From: Neobacillus niacini
GTDB lineage: Bacteria > Bacillota > Bacilli > Bacillales > Cytobacillaceae
Length of the DNA stretch: 64,000 nucleotides
Direction of reading: 5' to 3'
Assembly: GCF_023715415.1 (NCBI RefSeq)
Contig: NZ_JAMBOB010000006.1
Coordinates: forward strand, 1-64,000
Shown: one piece after another, positions 43,009-51,846 of the stretch
Numbering within the stretch: the first letter of the stretch is position 1
Layout of the letters: each line of letters begins with the position of its first letter
The notes under the pieces: model-generated
Database searches by the model: none
The model's input: the letters and a program-made list of their open reading frames with translations, nothing else
What the model was told of the DNA's origin: nothing
Position numbers and translations under genes: made by a program

Positions 43009-45414
43009 TTGAATAAGTTTATAAAAACTAGTCTTTCTTCTGTTATGCTTGCTGGTACTTTATTTGCAGGATTTCCAAGTATCGATGCTTCTTCTAAGGA
43101 AGTGGGACTTATACATAAAGCGGAAGCTTCTTCTTTTTCGTCAAACAGCTCACTAGATTTAGCAATTGTAAATGAAGAAAGATTAATAGAATCATTCATT
43201 AAACAAGGGCTGCTTTCAAAAAATGCTTCTGAAGAAGTTAAGCAAAAGTTCCTAAAAAACTACCTTGAGTTAAAAGGTAAGCAATCCAAAGTTAAGGAAT
43301 CAGATCCATTAGCGGCAAAAGTAAAAAAAGCTGAAGCAGAAAAGCAAAATAACTTTAAAGAATTTAACAATGGTTTATTAAATGGAACTGGAAAGAAAAA
43401 CGGACACCTAAAAGGTAATCCAGACCCAGTTCAGGAATCTGATTACACTGGTGAAGCTAGAGAAGACAAAGTTCTTGTGCTAGCTGTAGAATATTCTGAC
43501 TTTGCTCATAATAACATTAAGCCTACTGAAACGGATAACTATTATCCAGATTATCCATTAGGACACTATGAAGATATGATTTTTGGTGAAGATGGTGTAG
43601 AAGGTCCAAACGGTGAAGATTTTGTCTCAATGAAACAATTTTACGAAGAGCAATCAGGCGGAACTTACTCAGTTGATGGTAAAGCCTATGGTTGGCTAAA
43701 GGTTCCTGGAACTGCTAAGTTTTATGGTGCTGATAGAGCAACCGGTGGTCATGATAATGTTACTCCAGGTGGATCAAAGCAGTTAGTAATTGATGCTTAC
43801 GCAGCTGCATTAGCTGCTGGGGTTCCAGTAGAACAATATGACAATGAAGATGTTCATGATTTAGATGGAGATGGAAATATTAATGAACCCGATGGTTTAG
43901 TCGACCACTTAATGATTATCCACTCTGGTGTTGGTCAAGAAGCTGGTGGAGGTTCATTAGGAAATGATGCCATCTGGTCACACCGTTCAGCAAAATTTGT
44001 TGATAATGATGGCTTAGGGGTAGGAAAACCAGGATTTTACGATTACACAATGATGCCAGAAGACGGTGCAACGGGTGTATTTGCACATGAATACGGTCAT
44101 GATTTAGGTTACCCTGATGAATATGATACCGTGTACTCTGGCACTGGTGAAGCAGTTGCTTACTGGTCAATCATGGCAAGTGGTTCATGGGCAGGTAAAA
44201 TTGGCGGTACAGAACCAACTGGATTTTCTCCATTGGCAAAATCATATTTCCAATCCTATCTAGGTGGAAACTGGACAAATGACACGGTTGAATTAGATTG
44301 GAATGAAGTATCTACAAAAGGAACACAAGTTTTACTAGATCAAGCAAACTCACCAAATGGTAAAAATCCAATTGCGGCAAAAGTAAACTTGCCACAAAAG
44401 AAAACACCAGTAAACACTCCTGCTTCGGGCAGCATCGAATATTGGGGTGGACAAGCAGATGAAACGGATACAAATATGGTAACTGATGTTGATTTAACAG
44501 GCAAAACTTCTGCTACACTTACTTTTGATGCTTGGTATGATATTGAACCACAATGGGATTTCGCCTTCGTTCAAGTATCAACTGATGACGGTGCAACTTG
44601 GAATTCACTAGGAAATGGAAATACCCGTTCGGATGTTGTTCCAGAGGGTTATCCAACGATTTTAACTTCTATGCCGGGATTCACTGGTAATTCTAACGGA
44701 TGGCAAGCACAATCCTTTGATTTATCAGAGTATAAAAATCAGAAAATTAAGCTTCGACTTCGATATGCAACTGACTGGGGTACCTCTTTCATTGGCTTCT
44801 TTGCTGATAATATCAAAGTGGTTGCTGATGGACAAACTCTAGTAGACGATGGCGGGGAAACTGTCACATCTCCATTTACTATAAATGGTTTTACAAAGAT
44901 GGATGGAAATAAACTAACAGATCATTACTATCTCCTTGAATGGCGTAACCATAATGGTGTCGATGAAGGTCTTGCTCATATTGCGCGTGGTAAATCCCTA
45001 ATGAGTTATGATGGTGGGTTAGTTGTTTGGTATGTTGATGACAGCTTTACTGATAACTGGACAGGAGAACACCCTGGTGAAGGCTTTGTAGGGGTTGTAG
45101 ATGCTCATCCAAATACCGACTTACAATGGAGCTTTGCAAACGGCGCATTACCAGTTCAAGCATCTACTCGCTATCATATTGCAGATGCAGCATTTGGTTT
45201 AAATCCAACTTCTGGATTAAATCTAGACTATCCAGGTCTTCAAACATTGTTTGGTCCAAGCCAACCTGCGGTTTCCCTATTTAATGACAGCAACTCTTTT
45301 GATAATTCTTTCATGCCAGATGCTGGACGCAGCATTGGTAACTTTGGTCTTAAGGTACGTGTAAATGGACAAGCAAAAGACAAATCAGTTGGTTCGATTG
45401 TAATCTACAAATAA
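43009..45414 (+). CDS. inhA: Immune inhibitor A-like secreted metalloprotease (peptidase M6)
   Basis: 801 aa: signal peptide (about 1-40, MNKFIKTSLSSVMLAGTLFAG), propeptide (about 41-145), M6 catalytic domain with zinc motif HEYGH (360-364, FAHEYGHDLGYPDEYD) and a downstream WSIMASGSWAG Met-turn region, then C-terminal beta-sandwich domains (WDFAFVQVSTDDGATWNSLG, KIKLRLRYATDWG). InhA proteases of the B. cereus group degrade host antimicrobial peptides and spore or biofilm proteins. The start is TTG, 7 nt after GGGGA. It is monocistronic with its own terminator. The natural target here is unknown. Confidence 0.93.
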   Translation: MNKFIKTSLSSVMLAGTLFAGFPSIDASSKEVGLIHKAEASSFSSNSSLDLAIVNEERLIESFIKQGLLSKNASEEVKQKFLKNYLELKGKQSKVKESDPLAAKVKKAEAEKQNNFKEFNNGLLNGTGKKNGHLKGNPDPVQESDYTGEAREDKVLVLAVEYSDFAHNNIKPTETDNYYPDYPLGHYEDMIFGEDGVEGPNGEDFVSMKQFYEEQSGGTYSVDGKAYGWLKVPGTAKFYGADRATGGHDNVTPGGSKQLVIDAYAAALAAGVPVEQYDNEDVHDLDGDGNINEPDGLVDHLMIIHSGVGQEAGGGSLGNDAIWSHRSAKFVDNDGLGVGKPGFYDYTMMPEDGATGVFAHEYGHDLGYPDEYDTVYSGTGEAVAYWSIMASGSWAGKIGGTEPTGFSPLAKSYFQSYLGGNWTNDTVELDWNEVSTKGTQVLLDQANSPNGKNPIAAKVNLPQKKTPVNTPASGSIEYWGGQADETDTNMVTDVDLTGKTSATLTFDAWYDIEPQWDFAFVQVSTDDGATWNSLGNGNTRSDVVPEGYPTILTSMPGFTGNSNGWQAQSFDLSEYKNQKIKLRLRYATDWGTSFIGFFADNIKVVADGQTLVDDGGETVTSPFTINGFTKMDGNKLTDHYYLLEWRNHNGVDEGLAHIARGKSLMSYDGGLVVWYVDDSFTDNWTGEHPGEGFVGVVDAHPNTDLQWSFANGALPVQASTRYHIADAAFGLNPTSGLNLDYPGLQTLFGPSQPAVSLFNDSNSFDNSFMPDAGRSIGNFGLKVRVNGQAKDKSVGSIVIYK

Positions 45415-45423
45415 ACGAAAAAA

Positions 45424-45456
45424 TCTCACCTCCCTTCTATGGGGGTGAGACTTTTT
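45424..45456 (+). terminator. Terminator of the InhA gene
   Basis: TCTCACC(T)CCC pairs with GGGGGTGAGA, followed by CTTTTTATT. Confidence 0.85.
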
Positions 45457-45583
45457 ATTGAGTTAATTCGGCTTTTTACTTTACATGTTCAAACAAAATC
45501 CTTGTTTGTCTGGATTTCTATCATTAATAAATATCTTTCTATCCTACAGTTCAATATAAACATAATGGCTTCACTTTCTTAAA

Positions 45584-45610
45584 AGAAAAAAGAGGGCCGA
45601 CCATCGACCC
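45584..45610 (-). terminator. Terminator of the ykuD gene
   Basis: On the minus strand GGGTCGA, 3-nt loop, TCGGCCC (one mismatch), then a TCTTTTTTC tract. Confidence 0.75.
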
Positions 45611-45621
45611 TTATACATGTA

Positions 45622-46119
45622 TTAAGTTGGCCTGATAACGACCCTTGTGCCGTTTGGGACCTTTTCGGCAAGCTGAAGAACATCGCGATTATGCATTCGA
45701 ACGCAACCATGAGAAACTGCTTTACCTATCGAACTCGGATTATTGGTGCCATGAATACCATACCCCTGCTTTGATAACGATAACCACAATACCCCAAAAG
45801 GTCCACCTGGATTCATCTGTCGATTCACAATCACAAATTCTCCAGTCGGAGTAGCTGTGAGCATTTTTCCTACTGCAATCGGGTAGATTTTTTCAAGCTT
45901 TCCATTCCGGTATAATGAAAGTCTTCTTTTCCCAACCGAAATTTGTATCGAATAGGGAATGGTATTTGGATCTGGCAGACCAGGGATTTGAATTTTTTGT
46001 CCTACATATAATTGCTGGTGATTGACCCCTGGATTGGCTGCATAAAGACTTGCGAGGCTTACCCGATAATCCAAAGAGATTTGGTAAAGGGTATCACCCC
46101 GCTTCACAATATGAATCAT
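45622..46119 (-). CDS. ykuD: L,D-transpeptidase with LysM domain
   Basis: 165 aa, almost the same size and layout as B. subtilis YkuD: N-terminal LysM peptidoglycan-binding domain (about 2-46, [19 protein letters not shown]) and a YkuD catalytic domain with [20 protein letters not shown], whose Cys (about residue 145) is the nucleophile. It makes 3-3 peptidoglycan cross-links and is found in the spore coat or late in sporulation in B. subtilis. There is no signal peptide, as in YkuD. The ATG follows AAAAGGTGG. Confidence 0.92.
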   Translation of the reverse strand: MIHIVKRGDTLYQISLDYRVSLASLYAANPGVNHQQLYVGQKIQIPGLPDPNTIPYSIQISVGKRRLSLYRNGKLEKIYPIAVGKMLTATPTGEFVIVNRQMNPGGPFGVLWLSLSKQGYGIHGTNNPSSIGKAVSHGCVRMHNRDVLQLAEKVPNGTRVVIRPT

Positions 46120-46184
46120 GATATCCCACCTTTTTTCTTATAACATATGTTGGAGTATCATAACCGTTGCCTATAACAAAGGTG

Positions 46185-47693
46185 TCAAAGACCAGTTAGG
46201 TCAAAAAGAGGTGACATATCCCTTCGGACATGTTGATTATAGAAATAATCATTACTGACTGGATCATATACATAATCCATTTTCCACTCGTTAATGTTCT
46301 TGGTTATTTCTTTCATGGCTTTTACAAATAAAATAATTTCAGCATTGGTCATAATGGGATGCAGGGAAAACCGGATCCAACCTGGTTTAGTAGATAGATC
46401 CCCCTGATTAATTTTTTCAACGATTTTCTTTGAATTATTCTTGTCGATTTCCAATAAATAATGACCATATGTTCCTGCACATGAGCAGCCTCCGCGGACT
46501 TGAAAACCAAATCGATCATTTAGCAAACGGACAATAAGGTTGTAATGAATGTCTGTTATGGTAAATGAAACAATTCCGATTCGATTGCGTTGATGACTCT
46601 CTAATACATGCAGATTAGGAATATTCGCTAATCCAGATAAAAGCAGCTCTAACTGTTCTTTCTCTCTCGCTAAGATTTGTTCTATTCCCATTTGTTCCTT
46701 TAATTTAATACACAAAGCTGCCCGGATCGCCTGAAGGATTCCTGGTGTTCCTCCATCCTCACGATGCTCAATGTCTTTAATATATTGGTGACCACCCCAA
46801 GGATTTGTCCATGTCACCGTCCCCCCTCCTGGATGATCTGGCACCTTATTTGTATAAATTCTTTTATCAAAAACCAAGACACCGCTCGTACCGGGTCCAC
46901 CTAAAAATTTATGTGGAGAAAAGAGAATGGCGTCGAGTTTTTCCATAGGGTCTTCTGGGTGCATATTAATCTTCACATAAGGTGCTGAGGCTGCAAAGTC
47001 AACAAAGCATAGACCTCCGTGCTGATGCATGATTTTGGCCAGCCTATGATACGGTGTCTGTATTCCCGTTACATTCGAGCATGCCGTAAAGGATCCAATC
47101 TTAATTGCTCGGTCACGGTACTGTGACAGAAGTTGTTCTAGATGATTTATATCTACTAGTCCTTCTGAGTCAGGTTTTATAATCTCAACATCTGCTAATG
47201 TCTCCAGCCAAGAGGTTTGGTTGGAATGATGCTCCATATGTGTCAGGAAAACAATCGGTTTATTCCTCTCTGAAAGTGTAATCCTGTCCTTCCATTGTTC
47301 CGGGACCCTAATTCCCATTATTCTTTGTAATTTATTCATCACAGATGTCATCCCAAATCCATCAAGAATGACCGCATCATACTCATTAGCATTAACATGT
47401 TCTTTTATGATCTTTCTTGATTGATTATAAATTCCAGTCATCATCAGACTCGTAATATTGGATTCCGTATGCGTATTTGCCATAAATGGCCCAAACACCT
47501 CTGTGATTTTTTGTTCAATTGGTCTAAATAACCTTCCACTTGCCGTCCAATCTGCATAAATAATCGGTTTTCTTCCGTATGGGGAGTCAAACTCATGGTT
47601 AATACCGATAACTTGAGACCTATATTTATGAAAATACGTCTCAAGATTATCTGGCATTGTATACCATTTACTCCCAATCCTTGCAGTAATCAT
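46185..47693 (-). CDS. Class V aminotransferase / cysteine desulfurase-like PLP enzyme
   Basis: 502 aa from the ATG at 47693, 7 nt after GGAGAGGAG. Fold-type I PLP enzyme: FLTHMEHHSNQTSW, GLCFVDFAASAPY, Schiff-base Lys near 262 in LFSPHKFLGGPGTSG, and HREDGGTPGILQ. A Cys-rich loop VRGGCSCAGTYGHYLLEID corresponds to the active-site Cys loop of desulfurases, but at over 500 aa it is longer than NifS/SufS. The substrate is unknown. It is a single gene, next to ykuD in the same direction. Confidence 0.82.
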   Translation of the reverse strand: MITARIGSKWYTMPDNLETYFHKYRSQVIGINHEFDSPYGRKPIIYADWTASGRLFRPIEQKITEVFGPFMANTHTESNITSLMMTGIYNQSRKIIKEHVNANEYDAVILDGFGMTSVMNKLQRIMGIRVPEQWKDRITLSERNKPIVFLTHMEHHSNQTSWLETLADVEIIKPDSEGLVDINHLEQLLSQYRDRAIKIGSFTACSNVTGIQTPYHRLAKIMHQHGGLCFVDFAASAPYVKINMHPEDPMEKLDAILFSPHKFLGGPGTSGVLVFDKRIYTNKVPDHPGGGTVTWTNPWGGHQYIKDIEHREDGGTPGILQAIRAALCIKLKEQMGIEQILAREKEQLELLLSGLANIPNLHVLESHQRNRIGIVSFTITDIHYNLIVRLLNDRFGFQVRGGCSCAGTYGHYLLEIDKNNSKKIVEKINQGDLSTKPGWIRFSLHPIMTNAEIILFVKAMKEITKNINEWKMDYVYDPVSNDYFYNQHVRRDMSPLFDLTGL

Positions 47694-47773
47694 ACTTCGG
47701 CTCCTCTCCAATGAATCCTGCTAATTACTATATGCAACCCGCTTTTCTCTTGCCGACATTTCCCAAATTATGA

Positions 47774-47802
47774 TAAAAAAAGCCTGATCCGAATGGACCA
47801 GA
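47774..47802 (-). terminator. Terminator downstream of the 47818 gene
   Basis: On the minus strand CTGGTCC, 4-nt loop, GGATCAG (one G-U pair), then GC and seven T. Confidence 0.75.
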
Positions 47803-47817
47803 CTTTTACCTTCTTTA

Positions 47818-48165
47818 TTAGTTTGTATTTTTTGATGATTCCTTGCGATTCACTTCATCAATCTTCTGAACAAACATGTGAAAAACTCGCTGCTTTTCTT
47901 CCAAATCTTTTATATACTCTTTTAATTGGTTATAACTTTCTTCAAACGGTTTATGATACCTTTGGCGGATACTTTCAATTATCTCTTCGTTGACAGTTGA
48001 TTGAATAACCTGCTTGGTAATTCCGTATTTGTATGAGTATACCTTTAATTCTTGTGCCACTTCTTCATATTCTTTATCAATTTCAGTTAGGACTATTGAA
48101 ATATCATCCTTCCACTCTTCTAGTGATTTCTGTAAATAAGATTTAACCATTGTGTCTTCCATCAT
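47818..48165 (-). CDS. Hypothetical coiled-coil protein, about 115 aa
   Basis: Strongly helical and charged (VKSYLQKSLEEWKDDISIVLTEIDKEYEEVAQELKVY...LKEYIKDLEEKQRVFHMFVQKIDEVNRKE), so probably a coiled coil. The start is uncertain: the ATG at 48165 has a weak GGGCGGG in front; an ATG twelve codons upstream lies inside a TATAAT sequence and has no ribosome binding site. It lies 144 nt behind the Spo0M-like gene and may be co-transcribed. The family is not recognised. Confidence 0.55.
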   Translation of the reverse strand: MMEDTMVKSYLQKSLEEWKDDISIVLTEIDKEYEEVAQELKVYSYKYGITKQVIQSTVNEEIIESIRQRYHKPFEESYNQLKEYIKDLEEKQRVFHMFVQKIDEVNRKESSKNTN

Positions 48166-48308
48166 TGCACCCGCCCTAATAAAGTCTACTGTTACCTTCA
48201 TTATAACGGTTATTGTTTACAGCCTAATTTCTAGTAGTTTACAAAGCTATATCATTAAATAGGATAATATTCCGATTTACAAGAAATAACTAGTTTAATA
48301 GATACATA

Positions 48309-48704
48309 CTATGAAACGGCATCTATCATAATTGGGACATTTTGCGTAATATTGTTTGCATTTCCTAAATCAATATTAATATTTAAAGAATAATTTAAGG
48401 AGTTTTGATTTTTTTTAATATCGTCAGGTACATTGATTAAGAACGAAATTTTTCCAGTCTGGTTTGGACTACACTCAAGAGAACAGAAAACGGAATGACT
48501 ATTTACTATTTCTTCCACAAATGCCTGGGAATCAATCCCTACTAGATCGATATCATATCTTTTTATTTTATTTTTTAACAGTCCACCTGTTATCTCAATG
48601 GTACCGTTAATAACACTTCCGGCTTCATATACCTTTTTATCCAAATGGACCATTGTTTTTGGCAAACCAATCTTTAGCTTTGTTAAATAATCTTTGAATG
48701 TCAT
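48309..48704 (-). CDS. Spo0M-like arrestin-fold protein, short
   Basis: 131 aa from the ATG at 48704, 6 nt after AGGTG. TFKDYLTKLKIGLPKTMVHLDKKVYEAGSVINGTIEITGG matches the N-terminal arrestin-like strand pattern of Spo0M (sporulation-control protein), which has about 250 aa; only about one arrestin lobe is present. Spo0M affects sporulation and cytoskeletal organisation in Bacillus. It is the first gene downstream of the c-di-AMP riboswitch, so its level is probably set by c-di-AMP. An in-frame extension to 48812 overlaps the riboswitch terminator and is unlikely. Confidence 0.65.
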   Translation of the reverse strand: MTFKDYLTKLKIGLPKTMVHLDKKVYEAGSVINGTIEITGGLLKNKIKRYDIDLVGIDSQAFVEEIVNSHSVFCSLECSPNQTGKISFLINVPDDIKKNQNSLNYSLNINIDLGNANNITQNVPIMIDAVS

Positions 48705-48807
48705 TTTCTTCACCTGTTCCCTAAAATAGGCATAAATAAAAGACCAACAGTAAGTCAAGCTGCTTAAAGTGTTTATGAAAACAAAAAAAGCCCCCTGTAC
48801 TTGGCGG

Positions 48808-48950
48808 TCCATGACCTCCTTCGCTTTAGCCGACGAAGTTAGCTGACGGGTAGGATGGCGAAAGAGTTTCTCATCCCTTCTACAAATTGTAGAATTAACC
48901 CCAGTAATTTGGTTCCTCCGTACCCAAAAATGATGGGTTTTGGCCGAAAT
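48808..48950 (-). promoter_or_regulatory. c-di-AMP riboswitch (ydaO/yuaA type)
   Basis: On the minus strand the conserved ydaO blocks occur in order: GGGTACGGAGGAACCA, TGGGGTTAATT, the variable stem GGGATGAGAAACTCTTTCG, CATCCTACCCG and TCAGCTAACTTCGTCGGC. They are followed by a hairpin region (GGAGGTC ATG GACCGCC within AAAGC...GCTTT) and seven T at 48782-48788, a plausible ligand-stabilised terminator. The known class turns genes off at high c-di-AMP. The promoter lies at 48979-49007. The regulated gene is the Spo0M-like gene at 48704, not the usual K+ transporter or cell-wall hydrolase. Confidence 0.85.
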
Positions 48951-48978
48951 ATTTAATTTCTTGTTGATTATGACGCTA

Positions 48979-49007
48979 ATTTTATCCTCAACCTGATTAC
49001 TTGTAAA
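48979..49007 (-). promoter_or_regulatory. Promoter of the riboswitch transcript
   Basis: On the minus strand TTTACA (49002-49007), 17 nt, TAAAAT (48979-48984). Start near 48972. Confidence 0.65.
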
Positions 49008-49116
49008 GAGTGATATTTGCCTAAATTAACTGCCTAATCTCCAAATTCAAATGAAAACAATGATTTTTCTAGTGTTTGCTCATGAATCATCGATATTTGA
49101 AAACTTTGTTCCATTT

Positions 49117-49839
49117 TTATTTTATAATTAATTTTGCAAAATCCTCTAAATTGGTTGAATACTTAACATAAAGACGTGGCAGGTAAAAATCCTCGTTTTT
49201 GATACCCTTTTTTGAATAAATTTCTGGTGTTGTTGTCAATCCAACTGAATAATACTTTTTCGTTTCTGAAGCTGTACGTTCATTAAAACTTCCATATGGG
49301 TAAGCTAAGGCAATAACAGGTTCCCCTGTTATCTTTTCTATTTTCTCCTTTGAACCTTTTAATTCATAATAGAGATTTTCAGACTTTGTCAGATCTGGAT
49401 GTGTAGCTGTATGCGACTGAACAGAAATCATACCAGAGTCCGACATCATTCTTAATTCTGATTGATTTAACCGATTCATGTTACCGACAAAATCCGATAT
49501 TACAAAAAAGGTTGCTGTTGGCTTAAATGTATCATCTTTTAACCTCTGAAGAATTTCAAAAGCGTTACGATTATTTTTATATCCATCATCAAAGGTAATA
49601 AAAATAGGTTTCTTGATTTTACTAAGTTCATGCCACCGTTCAAATGTTACTAACTGATATCCCTGATTTTTCAAATAGGTCATTTGCTTTTCAAAATTCT
49701 CCGGAGTTACAAATAACTCCTTAGACCCATGACCGGAATAATTATCGATTGAATGATAAACTAAAATAGGTACCTTTTGCTGTGCAAAGACCTGTTCAGG
49801 CAAGCAAAGTAGAAAGATAATAACTACTAGTCTTAACAT
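49117..49839 (-). CDS. Exported polysaccharide deacetylase (NodB domain)
   Basis: 240 aa from the ATG at 49839 behind GGGGAGA: signal peptide MLRLVVIIFLLCLPEQVFA, then a carbohydrate esterase 4 domain with VYHSID, the catalytic/metal motif TFDDGYKNN, the zinc histidines SHTATHPDL and YPYGSFNERT. It removes N-acetyl groups from peptidoglycan or another surface glycan; YxkH-like. It is monocistronic, upstream of the riboswitch transcript in the same direction, with no obvious strong terminator between. Confidence 0.88.
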   Translation of the reverse strand: MLRLVVIIFLLCLPEQVFAQQKVPILVYHSIDNYSGHGSKELFVTPENFEKQMTYLKNQGYQLVTFERWHELSKIKKPIFITFDDGYKNNRNAFEILQRLKDDTFKPTATFFVISDFVGNMNRLNQSELRMMSDSGMISVQSHTATHPDLTKSENLYYELKGSKEKIEKITGEPVIALAYPYGSFNERTASETKKYYSVGLTTTPEIYSKKGIKNEDFYLPRLYVKYSTNLEDFAKLIIK

Positions 49840-49960
49840 ACAGTATAGTCTCCCCTTTTTTATCAATGTTCGTTTTACCTAGTATTCCTCAATCTGTATG
49901 TTTTATCTTGTAAATAACCATGATAAACTGAAAGAACATATCTATTTTAGGAGAGATTTA

Positions 49961-50749
49961 ATGGCTGATTATAAGGTATTATTTTTAGATATTGATGGAA
50001 CCATCATTAAGCCGGATGATACCATCGAGGATACTACCATCCATTCAATTCGTCAGGTTCAAGAAAAAGGAATAGAAGTTTTTTTAGCAACCGGCAGACC
50101 TTTACACGAAATCAGGGAACTCGCGAAAGAGTTAAATGTCCATTCCCTCATTGGATACAATGGTGCGTTTGCTATTTATCAGGGTAAAGACCTGTTTCAA
50201 GAGCCAATGAACACGGAGAGTGTCAAACAATTTATTGATGTAGCAAGTAAAAATCAACATGAACTTGTCTTATATACGAAGGACCAAAATATATTCACTG
50301 ATTTAGAAACAGATTGTGTGAAAGAATTCATTGAAAAGTTTCATTTACATAAAAACGACTCCTATTCACCCTCAAAGAATTATGAAGTACTCGGAATGAC
50401 CTTGATCAATTTAGAATCAAAAGATGTTGCATTATATAAAAATGATGATCAAGTCCACTTATCACAAGTAAACCTTGAAGGTATGCTTCATTGTTATGAC
50501 GTGATTAGAGATCAGGTCAATAAAGGCATTGGCGTTCAATATGTCCTAAAGCATCTCGGCATAAAGAAGGAAAACGCAATTGCATTCGGTGATGGGATGA
50601 ATGACAAAGAAATGCTCCTGAGTGTTGGTGAAGGTTTTGCTATGGGAAATGGCCATCCAGACCTCTTTCAATATGCTAAACATAAAACCACCTCCGTAAC
50701 AGATTCAGGTATCTTTAATGGTTTAAAAACATTGGGGATTATTAAGTAA
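49961..50749 (+). CDS. Cof-type HAD hydrolase
   Basis: 262 aa from the ATG at 49961 behind TTAGGAGA. HAD motif I LFLDIDGTII with the nucleophilic Asp, motif II FLATGRPL, a C2B cap (about 85-190), and motifs III/IV KHLGIKKENAIAFGDGMNDKEML. It is a sugar or nucleotide phosphatase similar to YkrA; the substrate is unknown. Monocistronic with a strong terminator. Confidence 0.9.
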   Translation: MADYKVLFLDIDGTIIKPDDTIEDTTIHSIRQVQEKGIEVFLATGRPLHEIRELAKELNVHSLIGYNGAFAIYQGKDLFQEPMNTESVKQFIDVASKNQHELVLYTKDQNIFTDLETDCVKEFIEKFHLHKNDSYSPSKNYEVLGMTLINLESKDVALYKNDDQVHLSQVNLEGMLHCYDVIRDQVNKGIGVQYVLKHLGIKKENAIAFGDGMNDKEMLLSVGEGFAMGNGHPDLFQYAKHKTTSVTDSGIFNGLKTLGIIK

Positions 50750-50752
50750 ACG

Positions 50753-50781
50753 AAAGCTGTGCATATTGCACAGCTTTTTTT
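50753..50781 (+). terminator. Terminator of the HAD hydrolase gene
   Basis: AAAGCTGTGCA pairs with TGCACAGCTTT (11 bp, 3-nt loop) followed by TTTT. Confidence 0.9.
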
Positions 50782-50920
50782 GCATGAATTTGTTGCTATT
50801 TCGTGATATACGTCTTGTTTTGATAGCTTTTGTCAACCTGCAGGAAAATGGGGTGCACCTTATAGAATTTACTATCTATAGATGTTTTACCGTAAATTGG
50901 ATAGAAGGGATTTGAAAACT

Positions 50921-51793
50921 ATGAGAACTTTCACGTTAAAGGAAGTTTCCAAAAAAATAAATGTTAAGCCAGCTATTTTAAGAAAATGGGAAAAGGAACT
51001 TGAGGAATATCTTGATATTCCCAGGACCAGACAAGGTGCAAGAATTTATTCGGAGGTAGAACTCGATTTACTCTTAGATATTAAACAAATGTACGAAAAC
51101 AAATTAAGTACGGAGATGATCCTACAAAACTTACGAACAAAGGATGAACCGGTAGAAAGTGAGATTTCTGAACCTCCCACCTCCTCCTTGCCAATTGTTT
51201 CAGAAGCAATTCCAGAAGTAACCAATGAGGAGATTGCCATTAAGGATACAGATCAATTCTTCGATGCGATGGATAATTATAAACAAAACTTCTTAAGTGA
51301 GGTAAAGGATGAAATTCGAAGTATCCTCCGTAAAGAGGTCGTTGAAGAGGTAAAAAAGGAGATTTCAAAAGGTACCTTCTATACAGTGAAGTCCATTTCT
51401 GATTCCATTTATAAATCGTCAGCGAATACAAAAGCAGAAATTGAGGAACTTTCGGAACACATTGAAAAGACAGCAGAACAGACGACTGAAAGACTTCATT
51501 ATTTATCAAAAAGTATTGTTAATGCCTCACAGGAAACTTCAGAAGAAATTTATACATTATCAAAGCAATTATCTGAATCTACAGAGGAACTTGCTCACTA
51601 CGTTGATCTTACAAACACAGAAATCAATAGTTTATCGGAAGTTATCGAAAAGGACCGTGAAAATCGCATGATAGAACGTGATCAATTCCTACATGAAATC
51701 ACGCAAAGAGAAGCTGCTTTTCAGGATTTATTAATAAGCTTCCGTGATGTAGCTGCTACACGAGAAAAGAAATGGTGGAAGTTCTGGGAGTAA
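50921..51793 (+). CDS. RacA-like MerR-HTH coiled-coil protein (DUF3967 type)
   Basis: 290 aa from the ATG at 50921 (MRTFTLKEVSKKINVKPAIL), 10 nt after AAGGGA. An N-terminal MerR-type helix-turn-helix (about 1-65), a spacer rich in Glu, Pro and Ser, a long predicted coiled coil (about 125-270) and a C-terminal tail KKWWKFWE that should insert into membranes. The same order (HTH, coiled coil, basic/aromatic tail) is seen in RacA, encoded 53 nt downstream. DUF3967-type proteins are known mainly from Bacillus plasmids and chromosomes, function unknown. DNA-membrane tethering is inference. Confidence 0.75.
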   Translation: MRTFTLKEVSKKINVKPAILRKWEKELEEYLDIPRTRQGARIYSEVELDLLLDIKQMYENKLSTEMILQNLRTKDEPVESEISEPPTSSLPIVSEAIPEVTNEEIAIKDTDQFFDAMDNYKQNFLSEVKDEIRSILRKEVVEEVKKEISKGTFYTVKSISDSIYKSSANTKAEIEELSEHIEKTAEQTTERLHYLSKSIVNASQETSEEIYTLSKQLSESTEELAHYVDLTNTEINSLSEVIEKDRENRMIERDQFLHEITQREAAFQDLLISFRDVAATREKKWWKFWE

Positions 51794-51846
51794 AACGTCA
51801 CGACACTTGTTGCTAGGGTCAAATTTTTCAAGTGGAGGGAACCATT

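Noticed and set aside
43916..44170. 84-codon minus-strand frame inside the InhA gene
   Set aside because: Histidine- and leucine-rich antisense shadow of the protease catalytic domain, without start signals.
48704..48812. Longer start for the Spo0M-like gene with an N-terminal hydrophobic stretch
   Set aside because: The extension is encoded by the riboswitch expression platform and its T-tract; the ATG at 48704 has a proper ribosome binding site.
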